Source of the DNA: DTU098 sp964498525
GTDB taxonomy: Bacteria > Bacillota > Desulfotomaculia > Desulfotomaculales > Pelotomaculaceae
DNA: 64,000 nt
Reading direction: 5' to 3'
Assembly: GCA_964498525.1 (NCBI GenBank)
Contig: CAZCGU010000006.1
Coordinates: 1 to 64,000, forward strand
Position numbers and translations under genes: made by a program. The notes under the pieces were generated by a model. It saw only the letters and a list, made by a program, of their open reading frames with translations. It did no database searches and was not told the DNA's origin. Below, one piece after another: positions 37,345 through 46,875 of this stretch. Within the stretch, counting starts at the first letter, position 1. Each line of letters opens with the position of its first letter.

Positions 37345-38472
37345 ATGGGTCAGGGAAGAAACGTTTTCCAGTCATTTAAACGGGTTGTGTTGAAGGTGGG
37401 GACCAGTTCGGTTGCCTATGATACCGGGAAGCCCAACCTTTACCGTATTGAAAGCCTGGTCAGGCAGATGTCCGACCTCCACAACCTGGGTAAAGAAGTA
37501 ATCCTGGTCACGTCCGGGGCTATTGGAATGGGCGCCGGGAAACTCGGCTTGCCGGGGCGCCCGAAAACCATTCCCGAAAAGCAGGCAGCCGCGGCGGTTG
37601 GTCAGGGCGTTTTAATGCACATTTACGAAAAAATCTTCGCGGAGTACGGGGTGGTTGTAGGCCAGGTGCTCCTTACCCGGGAGGATTTTGCCGACAGGAA
37701 GCGTTTTTTAAACGCCAGAAATGCCATGCACGCCCTGCTTCAATACGGTGTAATTCCGATTATTAATGAAAATGACACCGTAGCCGTGGATGAAATAAAA
37801 CTGGGGGACAACGACAATCTTTCGGCGCTTGTTGCCAGCCTTATAGATGCGGAAATGCTTGTTTTGCTGTCGGATATTGACGGTCTTTATACAGCGGACC
37901 CACGAAAGAATCCTGATGCCCGCCTGATTAAGGAAGTATGGGAGATTACCCCGGAAATTGAGGCCCTGGCGGGTAGTGCGGGGAAACTGGGTACCGGCGG
38001 TATGGGGACAAAGCTGCAAGCCGCCAGAATTGCCATGTACTCAGGTGTGGTTACTGTGTTGGCCAATTTGCAGGAAAAGGATGTTGTGCGCCATATTTTA
38101 AGCGGCGAACAAGTGGGGAGTGTTTTCTGGCCTGGCGTCAATAAAATGGAAAATAAGAAACGCTGGATTGCTTTCAACTCTGCCGTGTGCGGCAGGGTGC
38201 ATGTGGATGAAGGCGCGGCCCGGGCGCTTTTGAAGAACGGGAAAAGTCTTTTGCCATCGGGCATCACCGGGGTGGAGGGCAACTTTGAAATGGGCAATAC
38301 AGTTTCAATCGCAGGTCCGGATGGAAGGGAAATGGCACGGGGTATTGTAAATTATTCTTCGATTGAAATTGACCTGATCAAGGGGGAGCAGTCCAGGGAT
38401 ATTTTGCGCTTAATAGGGCATAAGGACTATGATGAAGTGGTGCACAGGAACAACCTGGTCCTGGAACCCTGA
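37345..38472 (+). CDS. proB: Glutamate 5-kinase
   Basis: A 375-residue enzyme for the first step of proline synthesis. The amino-acid kinase domain covers 10-265 (VLKVGTSSV, TSGAIGMGAGKLG, NENDTVAVDEI) and a C-terminal PUA domain about 280-370. The next enzyme, proA, normally follows proB in Firmicutes but is absent here, with nadD next. Confidence 0.96.
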   Translation: MGQGRNVFQSFKRVVLKVGTSSVAYDTGKPNLYRIESLVRQMSDLHNLGKEVILVTSGAIGMGAGKLGLPGRPKTIPEKQAAAAVGQGVLMHIYEKIFAEYGVVVGQVLLTREDFADRKRFLNARNAMHALLQYGVIPIINENDTVAVDEIKLGDNDNLSALVASLIDAEMLVLLSDIDGLYTADPRKNPDARLIKEVWEITPEIEALAGSAGKLGTGGMGTKLQAARIAMYSGVVTVLANLQEKDVVRHILSGEQVGSVFWPGVNKMENKKRWIAFNSAVCGRVHVDEGAARALLKNGKSLLPSGITGVEGNFEMGNTVSIAGPDGREMARGIVNYSSIEIDLIKGEQSRDILRLIGHKDYDEVVHRNNLVLEP

Positions 38473-38584
38473 GGCAAAATGCCGTTTGGGATTTCAGGGG
38501 ACCTAAAGGAACATAAAGTCCGTTATTTTACCTGGTTTGACAATTTGTCTTGCTTTTCTCTTACTCAGACTGTACAATTTCTTT

Positions 38585-39214
38585 ATGAGTAAAAAGGCTA
38601 TGACTAAATGCCGCCGTATCGGAATCATGGGTGGTACCTTTGATCCCATTCATTATGGGCACCTGGTTGCTGCCGAGGGCGCCCGTTATGAGTTTGCTTT
38701 GGAAAAGGTGATTTTTGTGCCGGCGGGCAGGCCGCCCCACAAACCAAATTATCATATTACCGATCCCTGGCAGCGTTTTGCCATGACCAGCCTGGCGGTC
38801 CAATCTAACCCATTTTTTCAGGCGCTGTCCCTGGAGGTAGAACGTCCCGGTCCTTCCTATGCCATAGAAACAGTGCGGGAAGTCTCTATGCTAAATCCCG
38901 GAATGCAGGTATACTTTATAACAGGAGCTGATGCAGTTTCGGAGATTTTAACCTGGAAGAATACGGAGCAATTGCTGTCTCTGTGCCACTTTATCGCCGC
39001 TACCCGTCCCGGGTACCGCATGGACGATATGTGGGTAAAGCTAAATCGCCTGCCCGTGCGCTTAAAAAATAACATATTTTGCATGGAAGTGCCGGCCCTT
39101 GCCATTTCGTCCACGGATATCCGGCAGCGTTTACGGGAGGGAAGGCCTGTTAAATACCTTTTACCCGAGCTGGTGGAGGATTATATTTTCAAGAACAATA
39201 TTTACGGGCGTTGA
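38585..39214 (+). CDS. nadD: Nicotinate-nucleotide adenylyltransferase
   Basis: A 209-residue NaMN adenylyltransferase in NAD synthesis. The nucleotidyltransferase motif GGTFDPIHYGHL is near the N-terminus and the ISSTDIR motif near the C-terminus. The ATG at 38585 lacks a good ribosome site, as does ATG 38600, so the start is uncertain. It sits between obgE-proB and rsfS, the usual Firmicute neighbourhood. Confidence 0.95.
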   Translation: MSKKAMTKCRRIGIMGGTFDPIHYGHLVAAEGARYEFALEKVIFVPAGRPPHKPNYHITDPWQRFAMTSLAVQSNPFFQALSLEVERPGPSYAIETVREVSMLNPGMQVYFITGADAVSEILTWKNTEQLLSLCHFIAATRPGYRMDDMWVKLNRLPVRLKNNIFCMEVPALAISSTDIRQRLREGRPVKYLLPELVEDYIFKNNIYGR

Positions 39215-39317
39215 TTTTGGAAAAATCTTTGCCTGGTTAAGATTGCATTAGGATATTTCCTTCTGCAAATAATAGCTTTAAGAAAAAAAGTTTCTTTGGG
39301 AAAGAGGTGATTAGTGA

Positions 39318-39575
39318 ATGGCGCGTACCTTGTATGTTGGTAATCTACCGTGGGCTACTAAAGCCGAAGATCTTGCCGACGCTTTTTCCGCGCACGGTGA
39401 AGTTCTAAGTAGCCGCGTTATAACTGATCGTGAATCCGGTCGCTCGCGCGGATTTGGCTTTGTGGAAGTCCGGGACGAAGATGCGGAAACAATGATCGCC
39501 GCGATGAACGGGACGGAGCTTAACGGCAGGGTTATTACTGTGAACGAGGCCAAAGCCCGGGATGACCAGCGCTAA
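39318..39575 (+). CDS. Single-RRM RNA-binding protein
   Basis: An 85-residue protein that is essentially one RRM. RNP2 is LYVGNLP (residues 5-11) and RNP1 is RGFGFVEV (about 44-51). Resembles the RRM proteins of cyanobacteria and some anaerobes. ATG after AAAGAGGTGATT; its own terminator follows, so it is probably a monocistronic, well-translated gene. RNA targets unknown. Confidence 0.93.
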   Translation: MARTLYVGNLPWATKAEDLADAFSAHGEVLSSRVITDRESGRSRGFGFVEVRDEDAETMIAAMNGTELNGRVITVNEAKARDDQR

Positions 39576-39582
39576 TTATTTA

Positions 39583-39607
39583 GAAAAACCTCCGCAAGGA
39601 GGTTTTT
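39583..39607 (+). terminator. Intrinsic terminator after RRM gene
   Basis: AAAAACCTCC GCAA GGAGGTTTTT: an 8-10 bp stem with a tetraloop and a T-run. Confidence 0.9.
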
Positions 39608-39702
39608 CTCTTGTTGTTTTTACAGCTCTAATTGAAGGAAATTCAGGGTTCTGGAAGAATAGTATATATAAAACCAAAGCAAAAATATAAGGGGGAGTGG
39701 CG

Positions 39703-40059
39703 TTGCCATTAAGTCCACAGGCAGTGGTCAATATTGCTGTGCAAGCGGCAAAGGATAAAAAGGCGGAGGACATTACCGTTCTTGATATTCGTAAGGTTTC
39801 GATAATTGCGGATTATTTCTTGATTTGTACAGGCCGTTCCGGTACCCAGGTACAGGCCATAGCTGAGAACATTCAAGAAAAATTAAAAAAAGAGGACCTT
39901 GACGCCTTGCGCCGGGAGGGTTTCCGGGAAGGCCGGTGGGTTTTGCTGGATTACGGTGATGTGGTAATTCATGTCTTTCAAGAAGCCGAACGGCAATTTT
40001 ACAACCTGGAGCGCCTGTGGGGGGACGCGCCTGTGGTGGGGGTGCCCGTAAATATTTAA
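39703..40059 (+). CDS. rsfS: Ribosome silencing factor RsfS
   Basis: A 118-residue RsfS/Iojap protein that binds L14 and blocks subunit joining. Conserved ICTGRSGTQVQAIAENI and WVLLDYGDVVIHVF are present. TTG at 39703 lies 6 nt after GGGGGA; the GTG at 39697 is the alternative. Confidence 0.94.
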   Translation: MPLSPQAVVNIAVQAAKDKKAEDITVLDIRKVSIIADYFLICTGRSGTQVQAIAENIQEKLKKEDLDALRREGFREGRWVLLDYGDVVIHVFQEAERQFYNLERLWGDAPVVGVPVNI

Positions 40060-40657
40060 AACATTATTCCCTTAAAATTATCCTGGGGGCAAGTTCATTA
40101 CCCAACTGACAGGTGTGCCGTTACCGCGAAAAGAAGATAATTAAATGGTGCTGCGGGCCGGCTTTTACCCGCCCCCGGGACTTATTTGGTATGGCAGGGG
40201 GTTGGGTTGTCAGCTGCAACCTTGAAAAAGGCATTGCCAAAAAGGTGGCGCTGCTTGGGAACCTCCCGTCCCTTCCGGGACGCAGGGGGGTTTTTTTATA
40301 TGTGGGCGTGTTTGCCCCGTTCCGGATTAATGGCGGCTTGCAGAATGAAGGACGCAAGGAAAATTTCTGACTGGATAAAACTTGAGTAAATATTTTTTTT
40401 GTGATAAGATCTTCAGATGAACGGTATGGTGAGGGGCGGTTTTGCTGTGCGGATTGGTTCGAAAAACCCGCATTTGTTTAATTTTGTTAAGTGATTTATG
40501 CCTGCCTGTTTGCTTTGTTTAGATAAACACGCTTTTTTATAGTTAAACGGTTCCGGCCCAATTAGCCTGGCCAGCGGATCTATAAATTAAGATGACGACC
40601 GGATACCTGGCTGCCTTGAGGCGGCTTGCGCCTGTTAATCTAGGGGGGACTTTTTAG
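40060..40657 (+). promoter_or_regulatory. Structured leader with attenuator upstream of leuS
   Basis: A 598-nt gap. At 40262-40297 a strong terminator (CCTCCCGTCCC / GGGACG-CAGGGGGG, then TTTTTTT) follows AAGGTGGCGCTGC, a loose match to the T-box AGGGTGGNACCGCG. Upstream (40095-40225) CTGACA / TGTCAG and CCCAAC / GTTGGG could form mutually exclusive stems. Position before leuS favours a T-box, but UGGC would pair with G73 whereas leucine tRNAs carry A73. About 350 AT-rich nt then separate the terminator from leuS, holding only a doubtful 29-codon frame. Left as an unclassified attenuator. Confidence 0.45.
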
Positions 40658-43141
40658 TTGTACGACAAATATGCGTTTAGCGATGTGGAAAAAAAGTGGC
40701 AGGCCCGCTGGGAAAAAGAGGGCATCAACGAGATCCCGGATTTTTCTGACCGGCCAAAGTACTATTGTCTGGAAATGTTTCCATATCCATCGGGTAAACT
40801 CCATATGGGCCACGTGAGGAACTACTCAATAGGTGACGTTGTTGCCCGCTTTAAAACCATGCAGGGTTTTCATGTGCTTCACCCCATGGGTTGGGACGCC
40901 TTCGGCCTGCCGGCGGAAAACGCGGCTATCAAGCACGGGGGGATTCATCCGGCCGAATGGACTTATAACAATATTGACAGTATGCGGGCCCAATTGAAAC
41001 AAATGGGGATCAGTTATGACTGGAGCAGGGAGGTAGCCACCTGCCACCCGGGTTACTACCATTGGAACCAGTGGCTTTTTCTCCAGCTCCTGCACCAGGG
41101 GTTGGCCTACAAAAAGAAGGCGGCGGTAAACTGGTGCCCGGAATGCGCCACCGTGCTGGCCAATGAGCAGGTTAAGGACGGGGGCTGCGAGCGTTGTAAG
41201 ACCCCGGTGGAAAAACGTGAGCTGGCCCAGTGGTTCTTTAAGATTACTGATTATGCGGAACGCCTGCTCAACGACCTGGAACTCCTGGAAGGATGGCCCG
41301 ACAAGGTCAAGATTATGCAGGAAAACTGGATCGGACGCAGCGAGGGGGCCGAGATTGACTTCAGGGTGGACGGGCTGGATGAAACCATTACTGTCTACAC
41401 TACCCGGCCTGATACTGTTTTTGGGGTTACCTACATGGTTCTGGCCCCGGAGCATCCGCTGGTGGAGAAATTGATTGCCGGGAACGGCGAAGAAGCTGAA
41501 ATCCGGAAATTTATCCGTAAGGTCGTAAGCTTAAACGAAATTGATCGAACTTCTGCCGAAGCGGAGAAAATAGGCCTGCCCACCGGAGCCTTCTGTATCA
41601 ATCCCCTGACCGGGGAAAAGGTTCCTGTTTTAGTTGCAAACTATGTCTTGCTGGAATACGGCACAGGCTGCGTTATGGGTGTTCCCGCCCACGACCAGCG
41701 CGACTTCGAGTTTGCCGGGAAGTATAATTACCCCATCCGTGTGGTCATTCAACCTGCCGGGGATAAGCTGGAACCTTCCACCATGGAGGCGGCTTACGAA
41801 GGGGAAGGTGACCTGGTCAATTCCGGCAAGTTTAACGGACTGCCCAACGGAGAGGCCATGCAGGCCATCACCCGGGAATTGGAAAAGTTGGGGAAAGGCC
41901 GCTTCCGGGTGAACTACCGTCTGCGAGACTGGTTGATTTCCCGGCAGCGTTACTGGGGAGCGCCCATTCCTGTTATTTACTGTGATAAATGCGGGACAGT
42001 CCCGGTTCCCGAAAGCGATCTCCCTGTTATGCTTCCTATGGATGTTGAATTTAAACCAACCGGCCGCTCTCCCCTGGCGGACAGCCCCGAGTTTGTAAAT
42101 ACCCTTTGCCCCGCCTGCGGCGGACCCGGCAAAAGGGAAACCGACACCATGGATACCTTTATGTGTTCATCCTGGTACTATTACCGTTATACCAGCCCCA
42201 GGGAAACCAAGGGGCCCTGGGATAAAGCGAAAGTCGACCACTGGCTCCCCGTGGATCAATATATCGGCGGAGTTGAACATGCTATTCTGCACCTTTTGTA
42301 TTCCCGGTTTTTTACCAAGGTTCTTTATGACCTGGGAATGATCAGCAACCAGGAGCCCTTTACCAACCTTCTCACCCAGGGTATGGTTCTGAAAGACGGC
42401 ATAAAAATGTCCAAGTCCAGGGGTAACGTTGTGAGCCCGGAAGACATTGTGGCCCGTTACGGAGCTGATACCGCAAGGCTTTTTATCCTTTTTGCGGCTC
42501 CCCCTGAGCGCGATCTGGAGTGGAGCGATCAAGGGGTGGAGGGCTGCTTCCGCTTTTTGAAAAGAGTCTGGCGCCTGGCTGCCCCTCTGGCGGATTTTCT
42601 TAAAGGTGTGCCCCTGGCGCCCGCCGCCAACCTGGTGGGGGCAAACCGGGAAATGCGCAGAATCACTCATAACACCATTAAAAAGGTAACCGGGGATATC
42701 AGCAACCGCTTCAACTTTAATACGGCGGTAAGCGCCATTATGGAGATGGTGAACGCCCTTTACCAGTACAAGGAAATTCCCGAAACAGATCGAAGCCCTG
42801 CTGTACTGAGGGAGTCCCTGGACAGCCTGTTGCTCCTGCTGGCACCCTTTGCGCCCCATATCACCGAAGAAATATGGGAGGCAACAGGTCACGAAGGAAG
42901 CATCCACCGGCATCCCTGGCCGGTCTACGCCCCTGAAGCCATCCTGGAAGATGAAATCACGATTGTGGTGCAGATTAACGGTAAAGTGCGGGAACGGATG
43001 CTGGTCCCGGCGGATTTGACCCCGGAAAAGATGAAGGAAAAAGTCCTGCAAGAGCCCAGGGTGCTGAAGCTAATCCAGGACAAAAAGATAATTAGAGTTA
43101 TTCCGGTACCGGGGAAACTGGTTAACATTGTGATCAAGTAA
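40658..43141 (+). CDS. leuS: Leucyl-tRNA synthetase
   Basis: An 827-residue class I synthetase. HIGH appears as HMGH in SGKLHMGHVRNY. The CP1 editing domain has TTRPDTVFG, a zinc-like CDKCG / CPACGG pair follows, and KMSKS is GIKMSKSRGNV. TTG start at 40658 after AGGGGGGAC. Probably controlled by the leader upstream. Confidence 0.97.
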   Translation: MYDKYAFSDVEKKWQARWEKEGINEIPDFSDRPKYYCLEMFPYPSGKLHMGHVRNYSIGDVVARFKTMQGFHVLHPMGWDAFGLPAENAAIKHGGIHPAEWTYNNIDSMRAQLKQMGISYDWSREVATCHPGYYHWNQWLFLQLLHQGLAYKKKAAVNWCPECATVLANEQVKDGGCERCKTPVEKRELAQWFFKITDYAERLLNDLELLEGWPDKVKIMQENWIGRSEGAEIDFRVDGLDETITVYTTRPDTVFGVTYMVLAPEHPLVEKLIAGNGEEAEIRKFIRKVVSLNEIDRTSAEAEKIGLPTGAFCINPLTGEKVPVLVANYVLLEYGTGCVMGVPAHDQRDFEFAGKYNYPIRVVIQPAGDKLEPSTMEAAYEGEGDLVNSGKFNGLPNGEAMQAITRELEKLGKGRFRVNYRLRDWLISRQRYWGAPIPVIYCDKCGTVPVPESDLPVMLPMDVEFKPTGRSPLADSPEFVNTLCPACGGPGKRETDTMDTFMCSSWYYYRYTSPRETKGPWDKAKVDHWLPVDQYIGGVEHAILHLLYSRFFTKVLYDLGMISNQEPFTNLLTQGMVLKDGIKMSKSRGNVVSPEDIVARYGADTARLFILFAAPPERDLEWSDQGVEGCFRFLKRVWRLAAPLADFLKGVPLAPAANLVGANREMRRITHNTIKKVTGDISNRFNFNTAVSAIMEMVNALYQYKEIPETDRSPAVLRESLDSLLLLLAPFAPHITEEIWEATGHEGSIHRHPWPVYAPEAILEDEITIVVQINGKVRERMLVPADLTPEKMKEKVLQEPRVLKLIQDKKIIRVIPVPGKLVNIVIK

Positions 43142-43178
43142 TTTAAAAGCGGCGCCTTTGCCGGGCAAAGGTTTTAAA

Positions 43179-43232
43179 TAAATTGCCCCGGGGCCCGCGG
43201 TTTACCAAAACCGCAGGTCCCGGGGCAATTTT
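43179..43232. terminator. Bidirectional terminator between leuS and sigma-54 regulator
   Basis: A long imperfect hairpin (AAATTGCCCCGGGG-CC-GCGGTTT / AAACCGCAGGTCCCGGGGCAATTT) sits between convergent genes, with T-rich flanks on both strands. The stem is about 22 bp with one bulge. Confidence 0.85.
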
Positions 43233-43258
43233 GTGCCTTTTTATTTCATTACCGGCCC

Positions 43259-45055
43259 TTATCCCCGGGCGGGCTGCAGGCCGTACCGTTGGATTTTCCG
43301 GTAAATGGTTGCCCGGCTGATCCCCAGCACCCTGGCGGCCCTGGTTTTTCCCTCGTCTGTCCAGCCGTACCGGTCCAGGGCGGCAACAATGGCCCCCTTT
43401 TCCAGCTGGGCCAGGGGCAGGAGTTTACCGTCGCTGGTGACATCATTGGGCAGGCCTTTTTTTGTTGTTTCCCGCAGGGTGAGGGGGAGGCTTTCCACAG
43501 TAATGACGTTACTTTCTTCCAGGTTGACCGCATATTCCACGGCGTAGACCAATTCCCTCACATTGCCGGGCCAGTAATAATTCAGACAGATGTTTAAAGC
43601 TTCGCCGGTGAAGCCGGTTATCTCCTTTTTCAGAAGCTTATTAAAACGTTTCATGTAGTGATCCAGAAGCAGGGTTATATCTTCCTGCCTTACCCGCAGA
43701 GGAGGTATGACCAGGGGGATGACGCTTAAGAGGTAATAAAGGTCGTCTCTAAAAATGTTTTTGCGGATCATTTCCTGCAGATCACTATTGGTTGCCGCAA
43801 TAACCCTGGTGTCAACGGGGATCAGGCGGGTACCGCCAACCCGCTCGACTCTGCGTTCCTGCAGGACCCTCAAGAGCTTGGTCTGCAGGTAAAGGGACAT
43901 GTTGCTAATTTCATCCAGGAAAATGGTTCCCCCGTCGGCCAGTTCAAATTTGCCCGGTTTGCTGCCCCGTTTGGCCCCGGTGAAGGCTGCCTCGGCGTAG
44001 CCGAAAAGCTCGATTTCCAGCAGGTTTTCCGGCATGGCGCCGCAGTTTATGGCCACAAAGGGTTTGTGACCATGGGGCCCTGCGGCATGAATGGCCCTGG
44101 CAAATATCTCCTTGCCAGTACCGCTCTCGCCAATTATCAGCACCGTGGAGTTGCTGGGGGCTACTTTTTGGGCTTTGGTTTTAACCTCCTGCAAGGGCCG
44201 GCTTATTCCCACGATGTCCTCAAAATCAATAATTTCCTGGGTATTCACGATCCCGTAAGCCAGCTTTTGCGTTTCCTTGAAATCCCTTAAAGATGCCACC
44301 ACCCCTACAACCTGGCCGGCTTCCAGTTTGATGGGCTTAACCGTGCTGAGCAGGTGAAGTTTGCGTCCCTCATAATTAATGAACATTTCCCTGGAATGAA
44401 AGCCTTTGCCATCCTTTAAGACCTCCGCCAGGGGCAGGGAGGGCAGCACTGTTTTCGCCTCCTGGCCGATTATAGATTTTTTCCTGGTTCCAAAAACCCG
44501 TTCCGCGGAACGGTTGAAGTGGGTTATTATGCCTTCGCTGTTAACGGCTATGACACTTTCGTCCACGGAATCTACAACAGCCTCAAGACGGTTGGCCATG
44601 ACCATCCGCTCGGTCAAGATTTCCTGTTCCAGAGCTTTGCTGCTGATTAAATCGGCCATTCTTCCGATAAACTCAATCAGTGATTCGGTATTTGTGCCCA
44701 GGGTTACCGTTTGTTCTTCATTGAAGGCGATCAGACTGATTGTACCGATGGTTTCGGAAGCCGCTGTAATGGGATAAACGATCGAAGCCTTATAAAAGCA
44801 CTGTCCGGTCAGGGGGCAGGAGAGGCAAATCTCGTGGAATCCGGCTTCACTGATGAAAACATGTTTGCCGGTCTGCAAAACGTGTTTGTTTACAAATCCG
44901 CGCAGAAGGCGGGACCCGACATCATTCCGGACTATTCCGGTACCGGCGACGCGCACCAGGTCCGTGTCGATAATCTCTACCTCCACTTTAAGTACAGTGG
45001 CTATTGCTTCAGCTATTTTCTGACCGCTTTCGCTAACCTGTCCCAACCTGGTCAT
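43259..45055 (-). CDS. Sigma-54-dependent transcriptional activator
   Basis: A 598-residue enhancer-binding protein. Residues 1-140 form a GAF-like sensor with cysteines C77, C80 and C86 (CLSCPLTGQC), possibly metal or Fe-S binding. A PAS domain spans about 150-265. The AAA+ domain has Walker A GESGTGKE at 309-316 and loop AAFTGA (356-361; canonical GAFTGA). A Fis-type HTH ends the chain (RAARVLGISRATIYRKI). It lies downstream of korDABC on the same strand and may activate it, but I see no clear -24/-12 promoter there. Confidence 0.92.
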   Translation of the reverse strand: MTRLGQVSESGQKIAEAIATVLKVEVEIIDTDLVRVAGTGIVRNDVGSRLLRGFVNKHVLQTGKHVFISEAGFHEICLSCPLTGQCFYKASIVYPITAASETIGTISLIAFNEEQTVTLGTNTESLIEFIGRMADLISSKALEQEILTERMVMANRLEAVVDSVDESVIAVNSEGIITHFNRSAERVFGTRKKSIIGQEAKTVLPSLPLAEVLKDGKGFHSREMFINYEGRKLHLLSTVKPIKLEAGQVVGVVASLRDFKETQKLAYGIVNTQEIIDFEDIVGISRPLQEVKTKAQKVAPSNSTVLIIGESGTGKEIFARAIHAAGPHGHKPFVAINCGAMPENLLEIELFGYAEAAFTGAKRGSKPGKFELADGGTIFLDEISNMSLYLQTKLLRVLQERRVERVGGTRLIPVDTRVIAATNSDLQEMIRKNIFRDDLYYLLSVIPLVIPPLRVRQEDITLLLDHYMKRFNKLLKKEITGFTGEALNICLNYYWPGNVRELVYAVEYAVNLEESNVITVESLPLTLRETTKKGLPNDVTSDGKLLPLAQLEKGAIVAALDRYGWTDEGKTRAARVLGISRATIYRKIQRYGLQPARG

Positions 45056-45482
45056 TTTTCTTCGCAGCTCCCCGCAGAATCATTTGCTGTCATATTCTTG
45101 ATGGGTGGATATTTATCCTACCTGTTAAAAAAGTTTATAATATATAAACCGCCTTTAATAAGACGGTTCGGGCCGCTATCCAGTGATTGTCGCTGTGGAA
45201 TGGACGGATTTGTTTTTTGGGAGAAGCACCGGTTAAATAAATCCGGGCCTCTTTCCTGTAAGTCTTTGTCCCAAAATACTTAAACCTGATTGAACAACAG
45301 GGGATAACCTTTGAGCATTACCGGCTTTAATGCGTACCCCGGGCTGTCCCCTGTTCCGGGGGTTGCCTTTTAAAGCAACTCCCGGGGGCTGAAAACGGAA
45401 TTATGAATTATTCCGTGCAGTTGCGCTTCCTTCATGGTATAAATAATTTCCTAATGCGCCTGGCCTGCCGGAAAAGGTGACC
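45056..45482 (-). other. Spacer between korC and the sigma-54 regulator
   Basis: No gene seen. It holds two hairpins past korC: CGGAAT / ATTCCG at about 45395-45416, and GGGAGTTGC / GCAACCCCC at 45356-45386. Neither has a strong T-run. AT-rich sequence before 45056 probably carries the regulator's promoter, with a weak GGGGAG site 13 nt from its ATG. Confidence 0.45.
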
Positions 45483-46028
45483 TTAAGCGGCGGCTTGACG
45501 GGCGCTTTTCCAGCCTAGTTCAAGGGCCTTTTTATTTAAATTCTCCGTTCCCGGGGGAACGCGTGATAACAGGGCTTGTTTTAAGGAGTCCAGGGACACA
45601 ACACCGGTTATAGCTGCCAGGGCTCCCAGGGCCACCACATTTGCCACCATCTCTTTGCCCAGGGATTCTTTAGCGAGCCGGCTGAACGGAGCTGTAATCA
45701 TTCTGGTACCTGTTTGGTCCGCCGTCCGCACATAAGTGCTGTCGACAATGAGTGTTCCGTTGGAGTCCAGCTTATCCGCATACCGGTTCAAGGCCTCCTG
45801 GCTCATGGCCAGAACAATATTCGGTTTCGTCACCTTGGGATAATCAATATCTCCATTGCTGATGATGACCTCGGCCTTGCTCGCCCCTCCCCGGGCTTCC
45901 GGACCGTAGGACTGGGTTTGTACGGTATTTTTGCCGTCCCTGATGACAGCTTCAGCAAGGATTTGACCCGCCAAAATTAGCCCCTGACCACCTGAACCGC
46001 TTAAAATAATCTCGTTGGTTTGGGTCAC
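45483..46028 (-). CDS. korC: 2-oxoacid:ferredoxin oxidoreductase, gamma subunit
   Basis: A 181-residue gamma subunit of a KOR/POR-type enzyme. Conserved SGSGGQGLILAGQILAEA at the N-terminus and GPEARGGASKAEV near 45. It forms part of the CoA-dependent oxidative decarboxylase that reduces ferredoxin. Last gene of the four-gene operon, 23 nt after korB. Confidence 0.93.
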   Translation of the reverse strand: MTQTNEIILSGSGGQGLILAGQILAEAVIRDGKNTVQTQSYGPEARGGASKAEVIISNGDIDYPKVTKPNIVLAMSQEALNRYADKLDSNGTLIVDSTYVRTADQTGTRMITAPFSRLAKESLGKEMVANVVALGALAAITGVVSLDSLKQALLSRVPPGTENLNKKALELGWKSARQAAA

Positions 46029-46051
46029 AAATTATTCCTCCTCTGGTATCG

Positions 46052-46858
46052 TTATATTTCTTCTAACAGCCTCTGGTATGTTTCTGTAAATTCAGGCGCT
46101 TCTGTTTTAAAGAGTTCACCTATAAGAAACTTGCCTTGCAACTCTTCAGGCGTAAGTTTATGGGCCCTCTCCACGGGCACCCCATGTTCCTTTTGCCACA
46201 TCAGCATGTCATAGCCGCTTCCCAATTTATTCCGCCGTCCGTAGGATACGGGACAGGCTGTGACAGTTTCAATGAGGCTGAATCCCTTATGATTTGCGCC
46301 CGCGCAAATCAATCTGGTCAGCAGGTTGGTATGGTAGGTTGTAGCCCTGGCGGTATATGTTGCCCCCGCGGCCCTGGCCAGTTCCGCCAGGTCGAAGGGG
46401 CGTTCCACCGTGCCCCGGGAGGCAGTGGAGGCGCGGGTGTATTGAGGGGTCAGGGGAGAATACTGACCGCCGGTCATGCCGTAAATACTGTTGTTAAAAA
46501 TAATAGCGGTTAGGTCGATGTTGCGTCTGGCCGCGTGAATCAAGTGATTTCCACCAATTGCGCTGGCGTCGCCGTCGCCCATCAGAACAAAAACATTTAA
46601 TTCCGGGCGGGCGAACTTAATTCCGGTGGCAAAGGCAAGGGCCCTTCCGTGGGTGGTGTGCAGGGTATTGAAGTCCAGGTAGCCGCTGGCTCTTGAGGAA
46701 CAGCCTATTCCGGATACGATCACTGTATTGTCCTGATCACAGCCTAGCCTGGAAAAAGCCCGTACCAGGGCGCTAAGTACAATGCCGTTGCCGCATCCGG
46801 GGCACCAGATGTGGGGGAGTTTTTCATAACGCAAATATTTTTTAACTGCTTGCTGCAC
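46052..46858 (-). CDS. korB: 2-oxoacid:ferredoxin oxidoreductase, beta subunit (TPP-binding)
   Basis: A 268-residue thiamine-pyrophosphate subunit. WCPGCGNG and the TPP/Mg motif GDGDASAIGGNHLIHAARRN are visible, with FNNSIYGMTGGQ and SPLTP following. Length and motifs favour 2-oxoglutarate synthase (KorB), though branched-chain 2-oxoacids cannot be excluded. Confidence 0.94.
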   Translation of the reverse strand: MQQAVKKYLRYEKLPHIWCPGCGNGIVLSALVRAFSRLGCDQDNTVIVSGIGCSSRASGYLDFNTLHTTHGRALAFATGIKFARPELNVFVLMGDGDASAIGGNHLIHAARRNIDLTAIIFNNSIYGMTGGQYSPLTPQYTRASTASRGTVERPFDLAELARAAGATYTARATTYHTNLLTRLICAGANHKGFSLIETVTACPVSYGRRNKLGSGYDMLMWQKEHGVPVERAHKLTPEELQGKFLIGELFKTEAPEFTETYQRLLEEI

Positions 46859-46875
46859 TTTTGGCTCACCTGTCC

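Noticed and set aside
40113..40389. Overlapping short frames upstream of leuS
   Set aside because: They lie over the attenuator hairpin and its stems; an RNA role explains the sequence better.
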